A stretch of DNA of 29,092 bases from the IMG/VR virus record IMGVR_UViG_3300017714_000108, positions 1 through 29,092 of that record; one strand, 5' to 3'. Origin of the DNA: a virus. Position numbers and translations under genes: made by a program. The notes beneath the pieces are model-generated. The model was given only the letters and a program-made list of their open reading frames with translations, made no database searches and was not told where the DNA came from. Of the stretch, positions 21,937 to 28,742 are shown in pieces; the stretch's first letter is position 1; the number at the start of each line of letters is the position of its first letter.

Positions 21937-22239
21937 AATCTTGCTGATGATTTGATGCAAAAAAGCGATGATCTTTCTACATTATTTAGTTTTGCAGAAG
22001 ATGACAACGATTTTTTAGGGGGTGCAGTACAAAGAATTTTAATGATTGATACAGAATTAATTGATAATAAAAGATTAATAGAAGAATTTCAAGAAGAATA
22101 TTTTAAATTTTTAGATTTAGCAAATGAATTAGGAGTTGAAATACCTAATGAAATATTTAATGGTTTAGCAATATCTGAACAATTATCAAGATTAACTGAT
22201 GACATGACATTTAAAATAAATTCTATAAAAAATAAATAA
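21859..22239 (+). CDS. Tagged helical protein, paralogue 1 (126 aa)
   Basis: First of three tandem relatives. Residues 1-26 (KNNIEKVYGKLPKKKLGLKK, then HKIDL) are identical to those of paralogue 2; after that the sequences diverge. The body is acidic and helical (DLMQKSDDLSTLFSFAEDDN, IEEFQEEYFKFLDLANELGV) with ANELGVEIP as a shared turn in the middle of a probable helical hairpin. It lies right after the prohead protease and before the scaffold and capsid genes. A conserved basic tag with a variable body in this place recalls T4 internal head proteins, whose N-terminal capsid-targeting tag is removed by the prohead protease. That role is my inference; no family is recognised. Confidence 0.65.
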   Translation: MKNNIEKVYGKLPKKKLGLKKHKIDLNLADDLMQKSDDLSTLFSFAEDDNDFLGGAVQRILMIDTELIDNKRLIEEFQEEYFKFLDLANELGVEIPNEIFNGLAISEQLSRLTDDMTFKINSIKNK

Positions 22240-22688
22240 TGAAAAATAACATAGAAAAGGTTTACGGAAAACTACCAAAGAAAAAATTAGGTTTAAAAAA
22301 GCATAAAATTGATTTAGCAGTTGGTAATGAATTAAGTTCATTAGAAGAACAAGTTGTATCATTATCACAAAAATTCGATGATAATGTTGGTCTTGCTTAT
22401 GATCCTTTAAGACAAGTTGAAAAAATAGTAGAAGAATTACCAGATGAAATAAATGGTTTTCAAGAATTTCTTAACGCATTACAACAATTAGAAGAACAGT
22501 ATTTAAAAGATGAACAAAAAGTTAGAGATTTTGAAAATGAATTAGGTGTAAAAATTGATAGACCAGAAGCATTAAATGTAGCATTAAAAACACTTGAATT
22601 ATATCAAAATCTTGAAGAAATAGGTAGACAAAGTATTAATGAATATCAAGAATACGCAAATCAATTAAGAGGGTTTAGAGTAGTTTAA
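22239..22688 (+). CDS. Tagged helical protein, paralogue 2 (149 aa)
   Basis: Second relative. It starts at ATG 22239, overlapping the previous stop by one base. The tag is residues 1-26, identical to paralogue 1. The body has two long acidic helices (SSLEEQVVSLSQKFDDNVGL, NALQQLEEQYLKDEQKVRDF) joined at ENELGVKIDRPEALN, then a further helix (KTLELYQNLEEIGRQSINEY). There is no membrane segment or catalytic pattern. The N-terminal tag is basic (KLPKKKLGLKKHK) and the rest acidic, which gives a strongly split charge. Like its neighbours it is a candidate prohead-internal protein; a structural role as a minor head subunit is the main alternative. Confidence 0.65.
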   Translation: MKNNIEKVYGKLPKKKLGLKKHKIDLAVGNELSSLEEQVVSLSQKFDDNVGLAYDPLRQVEKIVEELPDEINGFQEFLNALQQLEEQYLKDEQKVRDFENELGVKIDRPEALNVALKTLELYQNLEEIGRQSINEYQEYANQLRGFRVV

Positions 22689-22709
22689 GTTTATAAAATA
22701 AATAAAAAA

Positions 22710-23147
22710 ATGAAAAGTAGATTAGAAAAAGTATTAGATAAAATGCCTAATAAAAAGATAGATTTAAAAGCACAAAAAGTAGCTTTAGGGTTAATAGATG
22801 AATTTTCCTATGGAGATGTAGATAGTTTAAATGATGAAGTTAGCAGATTATCATATTCTGTTGAAGAATGGTTTGATGAAAAATTTGATCAATGGTATAC
22901 TATTGGTAGAGAGATATATTCAGTTTATTTTCAAAATTCAGAAGCATTTGTTACAAGTGCAGATGTAGCAAGAGATGAAGAAGTGTTACAAGAAATTAAA
23001 ACAAGGTCACAGGAATTAGGTGTAGATGTTTACGATGTTTACCCAAAATGGGACGAGCATAAAGAAACTTTAGAATATTTAAAATATTTAGAAAAAAGAT
23101 TTGACCAACAAAAAGAAGAATTTAGAAACGAGAGCAAATCAGTTTAA
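22710..23147 (+). CDS. Tagged helical protein, paralogue 3 (145 aa)
   Basis: Third relative. It begins KSRLEKVLDKMPNKKIDLKA, a diverged version of the same tag: same spacing of I/L-E-K-V, K-L/M-P and KK. The body is acidic and aromatic-rich (VEEWFDEKFDQWYTIGREIY), with QELGVDVYDVYPKWDEH at the place of the shared ELGV turn and a closing helix (EYLKYLEKRFDQQKEEFRNE). It is separated from paralogue 2 by 21 nt and overlaps the next tiny gene by one base. Divergence is greater than between copies 1 and 2, so it is the older duplicate. Function unknown; see paralogue 1 for the head-protein idea. Confidence 0.6.
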   Translation: MKSRLEKVLDKMPNKKIDLKAQKVALGLIDEFSYGDVDSLNDEVSRLSYSVEEWFDEKFDQWYTIGREIYSVYFQNSEAFVTSADVARDEEVLQEIKTRSQELGVDVYDVYPKWDEHKETLEYLKYLEKRFDQQKEEFRNESKSV

Positions 23148-23308
23148 TGCAAAGAAACAACAAAAATAAAACCTTTATACCAAGTAGAACATCGCCTACA
23201 GGCAGCACAAGAGCCTGTTTATGTTGGGACACTAACACTTATTCAATAAGCTGTTGTGACGGATCTATGAGGGCGCAGGGCATAGGAGTAATAACAAGAA
23301 CAGACTGA
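23147..23308 (+). CDS. Small Cys-rich protein, 53 aa
   Basis: From ATG 23147, overlapping the previous stop (TAATG), to TGA 23306-23308. The sequence has a basic start (MQRNNKNKTFIPSRTSPTGS), then RACLCWDTNTYSISCCDGSM and RAQGIGVITRTD. The pattern ACLC-(x)n-YS-x-x-CCDGS-x-RAQGIG is one I recall from many flavobacterial phages. Four cysteines in two pairs (CLC, CC) could bind zinc. Its placement, always near head genes as far as I recall, suggests a small virion or assembly part. There is no enzyme signature. Confidence 0.55.
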   Translation: MQRNNKNKTFIPSRTSPTGSTRACLCWDTNTYSISCCDGSMRAQGIGVITRTD

Positions 23309-23332
23309 AAACGCAAAATATAAATTAAAAAT

Positions 23333-23341
23333 CGTTATATA
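23333..23341 (+). promoter_or_regulatory. CGTTATATA late element before scaffold and capsid
   Basis: An exact CGTTATATA ending 6 nt before ATG 23348. The segment from the preceding stop codon onward (GAAAACGCAAAATATAAATT, then AAAAAT) closely matches that at 21226-21248. It would serve the most strongly expressed structural genes. Confidence 0.7.
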
Positions 23342-23347
23342 AGTATT

Positions 23348-23938
23348 ATGAAAGCAACCAAAATGTTAAATGACATTAAAACACTTTTAAACATCGAGGT
23401 AAAACTCGAGGAAATGAAGTTAGAAAATGGCACTGTAATAACAACAGATGCATTAGAAAAAGGCAACGAAGTTTTTATCGTTACCGAAGATGAAAAAGTG
23501 GCTATGCCAGTAGGGGAGTATATCCTCGAAGACGGTAGACTACTAATTGTATCGGAAGAGGGTATTATTGGAGACATTAAAGATGTATCAGATGAAGTGC
23601 CAGCAGAAGAAACAACAGAAGATTTAGAAGAAACTATTGAAACGGAAGTACCCGAAGAAGTGGCAACAGAAGTAGAAGCAATAGTTGAAGCAGTAGTTGA
23701 AGTAATTGCACCAGTTATTGAAGAAGTTAAAACAGAAGTTGAAGAACTAAAAAAACAATATGCATCTTTAATGGACGGAGAAGAAAAAAAGAAAGAGGAA
23801 AAGAAAAAGGAGGACTTATCGGCTGCAAAAAAGCCAATTAGGAGAACATCTAAAAAACCAACCAAAACTAAAGTAGAATTTGGAACAGGTAAATTTTCTA
23901 CAACATTAGACAGAGTATTAAATAAATTAAATAAATAA
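23348..23938 (+). CDS. Capsid scaffolding protein
   Basis: A 196-residue protein directly before the capsid gene. The N-terminal part (VKLEEMKLENGTVITTDALE, EVFIVTEDEKVAMPVGEYIL) is a small beta domain often seen in flavobacterial phage scaffold proteins. Residues about 80-135 are very acidic and helical (EETTEDLEETIETEVPEEVA, TEVEAIVEAVVEVIAPVIEE). A Lys-rich stretch (GEEKKKEEKKKE, then AAKKPIRRTSKKPTKTK) leads to the end GTGKFSTTLDRVLNKLNK. Acidic coiled body plus a basic C-terminal helix is the usual scaffold design, where the helix binds the coat protein. The prohead protease at 21261 would degrade it. The gene precedes the capsid gene by 7 nt. Confidence 0.65.
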   Translation: MKATKMLNDIKTLLNIEVKLEEMKLENGTVITTDALEKGNEVFIVTEDEKVAMPVGEYILEDGRLLIVSEEGIIGDIKDVSDEVPAEETTEDLEETIETEVPEEVATEVEAIVEAVVEVIAPVIEEVKTEVEELKKQYASLMDGEEKKKEEKKKEDLSAAKKPIRRTSKKPTKTKVEFGTGKFSTTLDRVLNKLNK

Positions 23939-23945
23939 AATAAAA

Positions 23946-24926
23946 ATGGCAAATTTAAGAAAAACAAATCTTGCAACCGCAGTAAATATTACAACAACCT
24001 ATGCAGGAGAATTTGCAGGGGAGTATATTGCTGCTGCATTACTATCTGCATCAACTATTGATGACGGGGGTTTAACAGTTAAAGCAAATATTGCTTACAA
24101 AGAAGTAATCAAAAAATTAGCAACAGGAAGTTTAGTTACTGCAGCAGGTTGTGACTTTACACCTAATTCATCTGTAACATTAACAGAAAGAATTATACAG
24201 CCTGTAGAGTTACAAGTAAATTTACAACTTTGTAAATATGATTTTGTGAACGATTGGGAAGCACAATCTATGGGTTACGGTTTAGGTCAATCATTACCGC
24301 CTAAATTTTCTGATTTTATGATTGCACATGTAGCAGCAGAAGTTGCACAGAATACTGAATTTTGTATTTGGCAAGGAGATACAGCAGGCGCAACGCATAC
24401 ATCATTTGACGGTTTCGAAAAACTAATTGCAGCATCAGCAGCAGCAGGGGATATCCCAGCAGCACAGCAAGTGGCAGCAGTTGCAGGCGGTTTAGACGCA
24501 ACAAATATTATAGCTGAACTTTCAAAAGTAGTTGATGCAATTCCAGCACAACTTTACGGAAAAGAAGATTTATTTTTATATGTTGGATCAAAGGCAGCTA
24601 AACATTATGTGCAGGCATTAGGTGGTTTTGCAGCAAATGGATTGGGTGCAAATGGTGTAAATGCACAGGGTACTCAATGGTGGAACAACGGAAGCCTAAC
24701 TGTTAACGGTGTAAAAATCTTTGTATGTCCTGGAATGTCAGACAACAAAATGTATGCAGCACAACGTTCTAACCTATATTTTGGAACTGGATTGTTAAAT
24801 GATACAAATTCTATTAAAGTATTGGATATGGCAGATTTAGATGCTTCAAACAATGTAAGAATGGTAATGCGTTTTACATCAGCAGTACAATTTGGAATTG
24901 CAGAGGACTTAGTAGAATACGCTTAA
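23946..24926 (+). CDS. Major capsid protein, HK97 fold
   Basis: A 326-residue protein, Ala/Gly-rich, ending at TAA 24924-24926 just before a terminator. Features fit the HK97 fold as found in flavobacterial phages: an N-terminal region (LATAVNITTTYAGEFAGEYI), a spine with FCIWQGDTAGATHTSFDGFE, a helix pair with ELSKVVDAIPAQLYGKEDLF, the strand segment LYVGSKAAKHYVQALGGFAA, then VKIFVCPGMSDNKMYAAQRS and a C-terminal strand (MRFTSAVQFGIAEDLVEYA). YVGSKAAKHYxQAL and the GMSDNKMYAA...NLYFGT string are typical. Expected to form the icosahedral shell after scaffold removal. Codon use matches the neighbours and upstream signals point to high expression. Confidence 0.85.
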   Translation: MANLRKTNLATAVNITTTYAGEFAGEYIAAALLSASTIDDGGLTVKANIAYKEVIKKLATGSLVTAAGCDFTPNSSVTLTERIIQPVELQVNLQLCKYDFVNDWEAQSMGYGLGQSLPPKFSDFMIAHVAAEVAQNTEFCIWQGDTAGATHTSFDGFEKLIAASAAAGDIPAAQQVAAVAGGLDATNIIAELSKVVDAIPAQLYGKEDLFLYVGSKAAKHYVQALGGFAANGLGANGVNAQGTQWWNNGSLTVNGVKIFVCPGMSDNKMYAAQRSNLYFGTGLLNDTNSIKVLDMADLDASNNVRMVMRFTSAVQFGIAEDLVEYA

Positions 24927-24939
24927 AATTAATCAAAAT

Positions 24940-24978
24940 AAAGGCAGGTAGGTTTATTGCCTGCTTGCCTTTTTTTTT
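24940..24978 (+). terminator. Strong terminator after major capsid gene
   Basis: AAAGGCAGGTAGG (24940-24952) pairs over 13 positions, two of them G-U, with CCTGCTTGCCTTT (24960-24972) around TTTATTG, followed by a long T-run. It will end most scaffold/capsid transcripts, so the next gene needs its own signal. Confidence 0.9.
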
Positions 24979-24996
24979 AAAAAAAATATAAATAAC

Positions 24997-25028
24997 GCTG
25001 ATAGAGGTATAACTACTTGATAATCAGC
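24997..25028 (+). promoter_or_regulatory. Leader hairpin before tail tube gene
   Basis: GCTGAT (24997-25002) pairs with ATCAGC (25023-25028). Inside, AGGTA (25005-25009) pairs with TACTT (25014-25018) around TAAC. It ends 14 nt before ATG 25043. It may protect or shape the 5' end of the tail tube mRNA, because this gene lacks the CGTTATATA element despite following a terminator. Confidence 0.4.
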
Positions 25029-25042
25029 ATAATACAAAAACA

Positions 25043-25573
25043 ATGAGTTGTAGTATAACGATAGGAAGAAAAATACCCTGTAAATCAGCTTTTGGCGGAA
25101 TAAAAAAAGTTTTGTTTGCAGATTATGGAAACATAACAGGGGTAACAATAGATGCAGCAACAGGGGAAGCGTCAATAAATGCCACTACATCGCCAAGTTG
25201 GTATGAATACGATGTCAAAGGAAATTCAAGTTTAGAAACTACTGTTACAAGTAGTAGAGAAAACGGAACAACTTTTTACACGCAGACATTAAATTTAACA
25301 CTTACATATTTAGATGCGTTAACACAGCAGGAATTACAATTACTTGCAGTAGGTAGACCATACATAGTAGTTGAAGATTACTATGGCAACCAATTTTTAT
25401 GCGGCATGGAGAATGGAATGGAATGTACAGGGGGAACAGTCGTAACGGGTGCTGCCGCTGGAGATTTGAGCGGCTTTACTTTAGTGTTTGAGGGTATGGA
25501 AGAAAGCGCACCGTTCTTTTTAGAAAGCAATCAAGTTACAGCAGAAGCAGGACAAATAGATCCAACAGCGTAG
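25043..25573 (+). CDS. Major tail tube protein
   Basis: A 176-residue beta-rich protein. Elements in order: MSCSITIGRKIPCKSAFGGI, KKVLFADYGNITGV, WYEYDVKGNSSLETTVTSSR, ENGTTFYTQTLNLTLTYLDA, LLAVGRPYIVVEDYYGNQFL, CGMENGMECTGGTVVTGAAA and GDLSGFTLVFEGMEE. This is the pattern of the phage tail tube proteins typical of flavobacterial phages: PCK-GGIK at the start, SSRENGTT in the middle, and GDLSGxTLxFxGxE near the end. It polymerises into the tail tube along the tape measure. It is flanked by terminators on both sides, which allows expression separate from capsid and portal. The fold class is clear by pattern, though not confirmed by search. Confidence 0.75.
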   Translation: MSCSITIGRKIPCKSAFGGIKKVLFADYGNITGVTIDAATGEASINATTSPSWYEYDVKGNSSLETTVTSSRENGTTFYTQTLNLTLTYLDALTQQELQLLAVGRPYIVVEDYYGNQFLCGMENGMECTGGTVVTGAAAGDLSGFTLVFEGMEESAPFFLESNQVTAEAGQIDPTA

Positions 25574-25596
25574 GTTTTAGTTTTAGTTAGTAAATT

Positions 25597-25624
25597 AGCA
25601 CTCTTAACGGAGTGCTTTTTTTTT
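25597..25624 (+). terminator. Terminator after tail tube gene
   Basis: AGCACTC (25597-25603) and GAGTGCT (25610-25616) form a perfect 7-bp stem with loop TTAACG, followed by a run of T to 25624. Confidence 0.9.
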
Positions 25625-25658
25625 ACAATAAAATTTCTACAAATTATGAGATTAATTA

Positions 25659-25667
25659 CGTTATATA
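25659..25667 (+). promoter_or_regulatory. CGTTATATA late element before portal operon
   Basis: An exact CGTTATATA ending 4 nt before ATG 25672 and following a terminator. It is the only visible signal for the operon running through portal, connector and tail fibre and on to the lysis genes. Confidence 0.7.
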
Positions 25668-25671
25668 TACG

Positions 25672-26100
25672 ATGATTATATTAAGTACAAGTGCAGCAGC
25701 ACAAAATTTAAAAGTAATAGCAAGAGATTATTTAGACAGTTTTATAATGTCTATACGTGACGACAGCACAAACGTTTCAAAACACTACGAAATTACGGGA
25801 GCAACAACAGTAGGTAATTATTTAACATTTACAAATATTTTTAACCCTGTTTTAGTAGAAAATCATTTTTACGATGTTACGTTAGGGGTTGCAAATAGCC
25901 TTTGGAATACTAATATAAAACTTTGGCAAGACGATCAAACTTTATGGAATGTAGATGATACAAGTGACGGAGTTATTTATAAGGATAAAATATTTTGCAC
26001 AGACCAAGATATAGACCAAGAAAACAACGACTATTATAAAATAAATAAAGGGCAGTATATTAGCTCTAATAGTTACGATAATACTTATTTAGTAATATGA
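25672..26100 (+). CDS. Structural protein before portal, 142 aa
   Basis: I use ATG 25672, 4 nt after the late element. The frame is open further upstream, but that part overlaps the terminator and is not protein-like. It begins MIILSTSAAAQNLKVIARDY and continues with a beta pattern (FIMSIRDDSTNVSKHYEIT, YLTFTNIFNPVLVENHFYDV). The later part has GVIYKDKIFCTDQDIDQEN and ends YDNTYLVI. I recall similar proteins with the YKDKIFxT pattern in flavobacterial phages, at the head or portal locus, without assigned function. It may be a head decoration or neck part. The next gene overlaps it (ATGA). Confidence 0.5.
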   Translation: MIILSTSAAAQNLKVIARDYLDSFIMSIRDDSTNVSKHYEITGATTVGNYLTFTNIFNPVLVENHFYDVTLGVANSLWNTNIKLWQDDQTLWNVDDTSDGVIYKDKIFCTDQDIDQENNDYYKINKGQYISSNSYDNTYLVI

Positions 26101-28151
26101 AACAAAAAAGAAATAGTAAAGGGCAATTTAGTAAAACAAAAGTGTCGGAGTTTGGTTTTGTTAATTTAGGCACATATACAAGTCCCGAAATAAAAGAAGT
26201 AAACGGGGAAGATTGGATTGAGTACGGTGCAGATAATGATTATTTTCAATATTTAATAGACAGATACAATGGAAGTCCTACTAATAACGCTGCTATTAAT
26301 GGCATTAGTCAAGCAATATACGGAAAAGGGCTAAATGCATCGGACAGCAACAAAAAACCTAATGAGTACGCACAAATGATTGCATTATTTAAAAAAGATG
26401 TTGTTAGAAAGGTATGTTACGATTTAAAATTAATGGGTAACGCTGCAATACAAGTAATTTATTCAAAAGACCATAGCAAAATTGTTCAATTAGAGCATAT
26501 ACCTATTGAAACATTAAGAGCAGAAAAATGCGATGATGACGGAAAAATACCAGCATATTATTATTTTGAGGATTGGGCAAATATTACAAGAAACGATGAT
26601 CCGTTACGCATACCAGCTTTTGGAATGTCTAAAGAGGGCATCGAAATATATTATATTAAGCCATACAGAAGCGGTTTTTATTATTATAGTCCAGTAGATT
26701 ATCAAGGCGGTTTACAATATGCAGAACTTGAAGAGGAAGTGTCAAATTACCACCTCAACAACATTATGAATGGTCTTGCACCGAGTATGTTAATTAACTT
26801 TAACAACGGCACACCTAATCAGCAAGAGCGACAATTAATTGAAAAGAAAATTGCACAAAAATTCAGCGGTACAAGCAACGCAGGAAAATTTATACTTGCA
26901 TTTAATGATAACAAAGAAAGTCAAGCAGAAATAACACCTGTACAATTAAGCGATGCACATAACCAATACCAGTTTTTAAGTGAAGAAAGTACCCAAAAAA
27001 TAATGGTTGCACATCGTATTGTATCGCCAATGCTGTTAGGTATTAAAGACGGTAGCGGTTTAGGTAATAATGCAGAAGAAATAAAAACTGCATCTTTACT
27101 TATGGATAACACCGTTATAAGACCGTTTCAAGAATTATTAATAGACTGCTTCGATCAGATATTAGCATACAATGAGATTAGCTTAAACCTATACTTTACA
27201 ACATTACAACCTTTAGAGTTTACAGATGTAGATAAATCAGTACAAGATGACGAAACTATTGAGGAAGAAACAGGAATTGAAAAGCGCAAGTTTAGTTTTA
27301 AAAAGATTGACGGAAAAGAAGCATACGAAACAAAAGAGGAAGCAATAAAGGTAGCAGAGGAACAGGGGTGCGGTGGTTATCACGAACACGATGTAGAGGG
27401 GGTTACATATTATATGCCATGTGAAACACATCAAGAATTAAAAAAACCATGTTGGGACGGTTACGAACAATACGGTACAAAAATAAAAGACGGAAAAGAA
27501 GTGCCTAATTGCGTAAAAATGTCAAACGAGTTTTTGTCAGACGAAATGGGACAAGCAATACTTGATAATTTAAAAGGCGAAACTATTACTGACGAATGGG
27601 AGTTAGTTGACGAATTAAGTGCAGATGAAAATATAAGCGATGAAGATTGGGCAAACATTTGTATAAAAAAAAAGAGAAGTAAACTACAAAAGTTTTATGA
27701 CGAAATTACATCAAAAAATAACGGAAGCGCAGAAAGTTTTTTAGATAGTGAGTATTTTAAAATACGTTACAAATATGTTGTAGGCTCTAATAAGCCAATG
27801 GAAGCAGGTAATCAGTCAAGAGATTTTTGTAAAAATATGATGCGTTTGTCAGATGACGGAATTATATACAGAAAAGAAGATATTGATCAAGCAAGTTTTA
27901 GGGGGGTAAATAATGAATTTGGACATAAAGGTCAAAACTATAGTTTGTTTAAATTTAAGGGCGGAATTTACTGCAGGCATAAATGGGTAAAATTATTATA
28001 TAGAATGAAAGCTACAACGGAGCCGTCAAATGATTTAGATGATTATAAAAGAACAAGAGAAATACCAGCAAAATATAATATAAACCCAACGGGAACAACT
28101 GAAAGCGAAATTGCACCAATTAATATGCCCGACAGGGGTGCATACAAATAA
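26097..28151 (+). CDS. Portal protein with long C-terminal extension
   Basis: A 684-residue protein. Residues about 15-380 look like a portal: SPEIKEVNGEDWIEYGADND, YNGSPTNNAAINGISQAIYG, a beta region, then the long wing/stem part with STQKIMVAHRIVSPMLLGIK and a C-terminal helix RPFQELLIDCFDQIL. The extension (about 385-684) is unusual: CGGYHEHDVEGVTYYMPC (C425, H429, H431, C442) could bind zinc; KPCWDGYEQYGTKIKDGKEV is a short repeat-like motif; and residues about 555-640 (SRDFCKNMMRLSDDGIIYRK, SFRGVNNEFGHKGQNYSLFK, KGGIYCRHKWVKL) resemble a head-morphogenesis domain often separate in other phages. The portal is the entry point for DNA and binds TerL. It may have gained a fused internal-head or assembly domain. 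Confidence 0.75.
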   Translation: MKQKRNSKGQFSKTKVSEFGFVNLGTYTSPEIKEVNGEDWIEYGADNDYFQYLIDRYNGSPTNNAAINGISQAIYGKGLNASDSNKKPNEYAQMIALFKKDVVRKVCYDLKLMGNAAIQVIYSKDHSKIVQLEHIPIETLRAEKCDDDGKIPAYYYFEDWANITRNDDPLRIPAFGMSKEGIEIYYIKPYRSGFYYYSPVDYQGGLQYAELEEEVSNYHLNNIMNGLAPSMLINFNNGTPNQQERQLIEKKIAQKFSGTSNAGKFILAFNDNKESQAEITPVQLSDAHNQYQFLSEESTQKIMVAHRIVSPMLLGIKDGSGLGNNAEEIKTASLLMDNTVIRPFQELLIDCFDQILAYNEISLNLYFTTLQPLEFTDVDKSVQDDETIEEETGIEKRKFSFKKIDGKEAYETKEEAIKVAEEQGCGGYHEHDVEGVTYYMPCETHQELKKPCWDGYEQYGTKIKDGKEVPNCVKMSNEFLSDEMGQAILDNLKGETITDEWELVDELSADENISDEDWANICIKKKRSKLQKFYDEITSKNNGSAESFLDSEYFKIRYKYVVGSNKPMEAGNQSRDFCKNMMRLSDDGIIYRKEDIDQASFRGVNNEFGHKGQNYSLFKFKGGIYCRHKWVKLLYRMKATTEPSNDLDDYKRTREIPAKYNINPTGTTESEIAPINMPDRGAYK

Positions 28152-28157
28152 AATAAT

Positions 28158-28664
28158 ATGGCAACAACTTTATTTATAAACCGAACAGATTTAGTGCGTA
28201 ATTCTATAATGGACGGAAATTTGGATAGTTCAAAATTTTTACAATTTGTGAAGATTGCACAACAGATAGACGTTAAGCAGATAATGGGAACAAAAATGTA
28301 TGACGGTTTAACATCTGCAATACCTTATATTGATGATCCAGTAAATGCACGTTGGAAAACTGTATTAGATGATTATATAGTGCCAATGTTGATATGGTAT
28401 GCGCAAGCAAATTATATGCCTTTTGCAGCGTATCAAATAAAAAACGGTGGAGTATTTAAGCATACATCAGAAAATTCGCAATCAGTTGATAAAAACGAAA
28501 TAGATTTTTTAGTAGAAAAAGCACGAACAAATGCAGAATGGTACAGCAGAAGATTTATAGATTTTATGAGTTTTAATCAAACAACATACCCTGAATATAC
28601 AAGTAATGTTAATGATGACATTTACCCAAGCAACGACGCAACTTTTAATGGTTGGGTATTATGA
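28158..28664 (+). CDS. Putative head-tail connector (DUF6712-like)
   Basis: A 168-residue helical protein directly after the portal. It reads FINRTDLVRNSIMDGNLDSS, FVKIAQQIDVKQIMGTKMYD, LDDYIVPMLIWYAQANYMPF and AAYQIKNGGVFKHTSENSQS. The pattern of early helices with IxQxxDxxxxxGTKxYD, then Y-x-x-P-x-x-x-W and G-G-V-F-x-x-T-S-E-x-S, matches the small head completion/adaptor proteins of flavobacterial phages. These fill the gap between portal and tail. The C-terminus (YPEYTSNVNDDIYPSNDATF) is variable. The next mini gene overlaps its stop (ATGA). Confidence 0.6.
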   Translation: MATTLFINRTDLVRNSIMDGNLDSSKFLQFVKIAQQIDVKQIMGTKMYDGLTSAIPYIDDPVNARWKTVLDDYIVPMLIWYAQANYMPFAAYQIKNGGVFKHTSENSQSVDKNEIDFLVEKARTNAEWYSRRFIDFMSFNQTTYPEYTSNVNDDIYPSNDATFNGWVL

Positions 28665-28741
28665 TTTATAAACCGAAAAAAACAAACATAGAAAAATTAA
28701 AAACCTTTTTAAAAAAGGTAAAAACAAAAAACAAAAAATAG
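28661..28741 (+). CDS. Tiny Lys-rich peptide, 26 aa (uncertain)
   Basis: From ATG 28661 to TAG 28739-28741, overlapping the connector stop by four bases and ending 1 nt before the fibre start. The peptide (MIYKPKKTNIEKLKTFLKKV, then KTKNKK) has 13 Lys in 26 residues. The tight coupling on both sides and lack of any spacer argue for translation, but a composition this simple could also arise by chance in A-rich DNA. Confidence 0.35.
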   Translation: MIYKPKKTNIEKLKTFLKKVKTKNKK

Positions 28742-28742
28742 T

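Noticed and set aside
23335-23976. Long open frame of 213 codons on the - strand opposite the scaffold gene
   Set aside because: The + strand frame encodes a convincing scaffold with acidic and basic blocks; the antisense product is a Ser/Thr/Val-rich mirror of GAA-rich codons and has no promoter or leader.
25612-25671. Upstream extension of the gene at 25672
   Set aside because: It would begin inside the terminator stem and encode a low-complexity run; ATG 25672 follows the CGTTATATA element at a distance like that of the other late genes.
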